Of a stretch of DNA of 64,000 bases, positions 62,101 through 64,000 are shown piece by piece. The DNA lies in assembly GCA_946800325.1 (NCBI GenBank), contig OX326957.1, forward strand, positions 21,453,007-21,517,006, given 5' to 3'. Position 1 is the first letter of the stretch; every line of letters starts with the position of its first letter. The notes below the pieces were generated by a model, which ran no database searches, had not been told where the DNA came from, and saw nothing but the letters and a program-made list of their open reading frames with translations. A program made the translations under genes and the position numbers. This DNA comes from Luzula sylvatica. Its lineage: Eukaryota; Streptophyta; Magnoliopsida; Poales; Juncaceae.

Positions 62101-64000
62101 CGCAAGGGGGGGGTAGGGGGTTAAAATCTCCAAAGGGGGGTAGGGTGTAAAAATCTCCCAAATGGGGGTAGGGGGTAAAAATCTCCAAAGGGGTGGGGGG
62201 GTAGGGGGTAAAAATCTCTAAAGGGGGGGTAGGGTGTAAAAATCTCCCAAGGGGGGTAGGGGGTAAAAATCTCCAAAGGGGGGGTAGGGGGTAAAAATCT
62301 CCAAAGGGGGGGTAGGGGGTAAAAATCTCGGAAGGGGGGGGGGGGGGTAGGTGGTAAAAATCTCCAAAGTGAGGTATGGGGTAAAAATCTCCAGGGGGGG
62401 GGGGGGGGGGGGGGGGTAGGGGGTAAAAATCTCCAAATGGGGAGGTAGGGGGTAAAAATCTCCAAAGGGGGGGTAGGGGGTAAAAATCTTGAAAGGGGGG
62501 GTAGGCGGTAAAAACCTCCAAAGGGGGGGTAGGGGGTAAAAATATCCAAAGGGGGGTAGGGGGTAAAAATCTCTAAAGGGGGGGGGGGGGTAACGGGTAA
62601 AAATCTCCAAAGGGGGGGGGGGGGTTGGGGGTAAAAATCTCCAAAGGGGGGTGGGGGTAAAAATATCCAAAGGGGGGTAGGGGGTAAAAATCTCTAAAGG
62701 GGGGGGGGGGGGGGGGGGTAGGGGGTAAAAATCTCCCAAGGGGGGGTAGGGGGTAAAAATCTCCAAAGGGGGGGTAGGGCGTAAAAATCTTCAAAGGGGG
62801 GGTAGGGGGTAAAAATCTCCCAAGGGGGGGTAGGGGGTAAAAATCTCCAAAGGGGGGGTAGGGGGTAAAAATCTTCAAAGGGGGGGTAGGGGGTAAAAAT
62901 CTCCAAAGGGGGGGGGGGGGGGGGGGGGGTAGGGGGTAAAAATCTCCCAAGGGGGGGCAGGGGGTAATAAAAATCTCTAAAGGGGGGGGGGGGGGGGGGG
63001 GGTAGGGGGTAAAAATCTCCCAAGGGGGGGTAGGGGGTAAAAATCTCCAATGGGGGGGTAGGGGGTAAAAATTTCCAAAGGGGGGGTAGGGGGTAAAAAT
63101 CTCCAAAGGGGGGGTAGGGGGTAGAAATATCCAAAGGGGGGTAGGGGGTAAAAATCTCTAAAGGGGGGGGGGGGGGTAGGGGGTAAAAATCTCCCAAGGG
63201 GGGGTAGGTGGTAAAAATCTCCAAAGGGGGGGTAGGGGGTAAAAATCTTCAAAGGGGGGGTAGGGGGTAAAAATCTCCCAAGGGGGGGTAGGGGGTAAAA
63301 ATCTCCAAAGGGGGGGGGGGGGGGGGGTAGGGGGTAAAAATCTTCAAAGGGGGGGTAGGGGGTAAAAATCTCCAAAGGGGGGGGGGGGGGTAGGGGGTAA
63401 AAATCTCCCAAGGGGGCGCAGGGGGTAAAGATCTCCAAATGGGTGGTAGGGGTAAAAATCTCCAAAGGGGGGGTAGGGGGTAAAAATCTCTAAAGGGCGG
63501 GTAGTGGGTAAAAATCTCCAAAGGCGGGGTAGGGGTAAAAATCTCCAAAGGGGGGGTAGGGGGTAAAAATCTCCAGGGGGGGGGGGGTAGGGGGTAAAAA
63601 TATCCAAAGGGGGGGTTAGGGGTAAAAAACTCTAAAGGGGGGGGGGGGGGGGGGGGGTAGGGGGTAAAAATCTCCCCAGGGGGGGTAGGGGGTAAATATC
63701 TCCAAAGGGGTGGGAAAAATCTCCAAAGGGGGGGGTTGGGGGTAAAAATATCCAAAGGGGGGTAGGGAGTAAAAATCTCCGAAAGGGGGGTAGGGGGTAA
63801 AAATATCCCAAGGGGGGGGTAGGGGGTAAAAATATCCAAAGGGGGGTAGGGGGTAAAAATCTCCAAAGGGGGGTAGGGGGTAAAAATCTCTAAAGGGGGG
63901 GTAGGGGGTAAAAATCTCCCAAGGGGGGGTAGGGGGTAAAAATCTCCAAAGGGGGAGTAGGGGGTAAAAATTTCCAAAGGGGGGGTAGGGGGTAAAATTC

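Larger units (their letters stand above)
49384..64000 (+). repeat. G-rich 28-bp tandem repeat array (G-quadruplex-prone)
   Basis: About 14.6 kb of a 28-bp unit with the + strand pattern G7, TA, G5, T, A5, TCTCC, A3, roughly 500 units, continuing past the window end. Every unit reads in the same direction. Common variants are a G4 instead of G5 run (27 bp), ATATCC, ATCTCT, ATCTTC, ATCTCCC and ATCTCGG in place of ATCTCC, units with a missing G7 run (CCAAAGGTAGGG), and expansions of the first G-run to 20-40 G. Each unit has two G-runs of at least four, so any two adjacent units could fold into a G-quadruplex. The minus strand lacks stop codons in all three frames of the consensus, which yields long proline-rich frames that I do not regard as genes. 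The family is not recognised. The sequence is not the plant telomere repeat. Confidence 0.96.

Noticed and set aside
49384..64000. Telomeric DNA
   Set aside because: The unit contains GGGGGTA but not the plant telomere heptamer TTTAGGG in tandem, and it carries ATCTCC. It is a 28-bp satellite.

Overview
The window is almost entirely repetitive DNA and holds no host gene that I can support. It looks like heterochromatin of a flowering plant. The evidence is a Ty3/gypsy-type LTR retrotransposon with plant hallmarks: a primer-binding site for tRNA-Asp of the kind used by Athila/Tat-type elements, a polypurine tract reading AAGTGTGGGGGATT, and LTR edges beginning TGATA. I cannot name the species.

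Layout. (1) 1-29537: a head-to-tail array of an AT-rich 124-bp satellite, about 238 monomers in one orientation. (2) 29538-37001: a 7464-bp minus-strand LTR retrotransposon inserted in the satellite. In element order it has a complete 5' LTR (37001 down to 34348, 2654 bp), the PBS (34345-34329), one intact 378-codon gag-like ORF (34254-33118), a non-coding 3' region with homopolymer tracts and a strong hairpin, the PPT (31966-31953), and a 3' LTR (31952-29538) that has lost its last 239 bp. No protease, reverse transcriptase, RNase H or integrase is present, so the element is non-autonomous (LARD / TR-GAG type). (3) 37002-49383: the same 124-bp satellite resumes at the exact next base of the monomer, about 100 monomers. 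(4) 49384-64000: an abrupt switch to a G-rich array with a 28-bp unit (G7, TA, G5, T, A5, TCTCC, A3), about 500 units, all with the G-rich strand on +, and with G-runs expanding to 40.

History read from the sequence. The satellite grew by tandem duplication of whole monomer blocks (3, 6, 9 and 11 monomers, and larger blocks of 28 to 83). Every spacing I measured between copies of one marker monomer variant fits whole multiples of 124 bp once three indel alleles (-3, -1, +1) are counted. The retrotransposon landed in one copy of a large block. The matching unoccupied sites survive at about 21234 and 46795, so the insertion is younger than those duplications. I saw no difference between the two LTRs in the stretches I compared, which fits a recent insertion. 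A later deletion between two TGTTT pentamers explains the missing LTR end and the missing left target-site duplication.

The open reading frames in the satellites (61-residue frames in the 124-bp array, proline-rich frames up to several hundred codons on the minus strand of the G-rich array) are by-products of repeat periodicity and are not annotated as genes.
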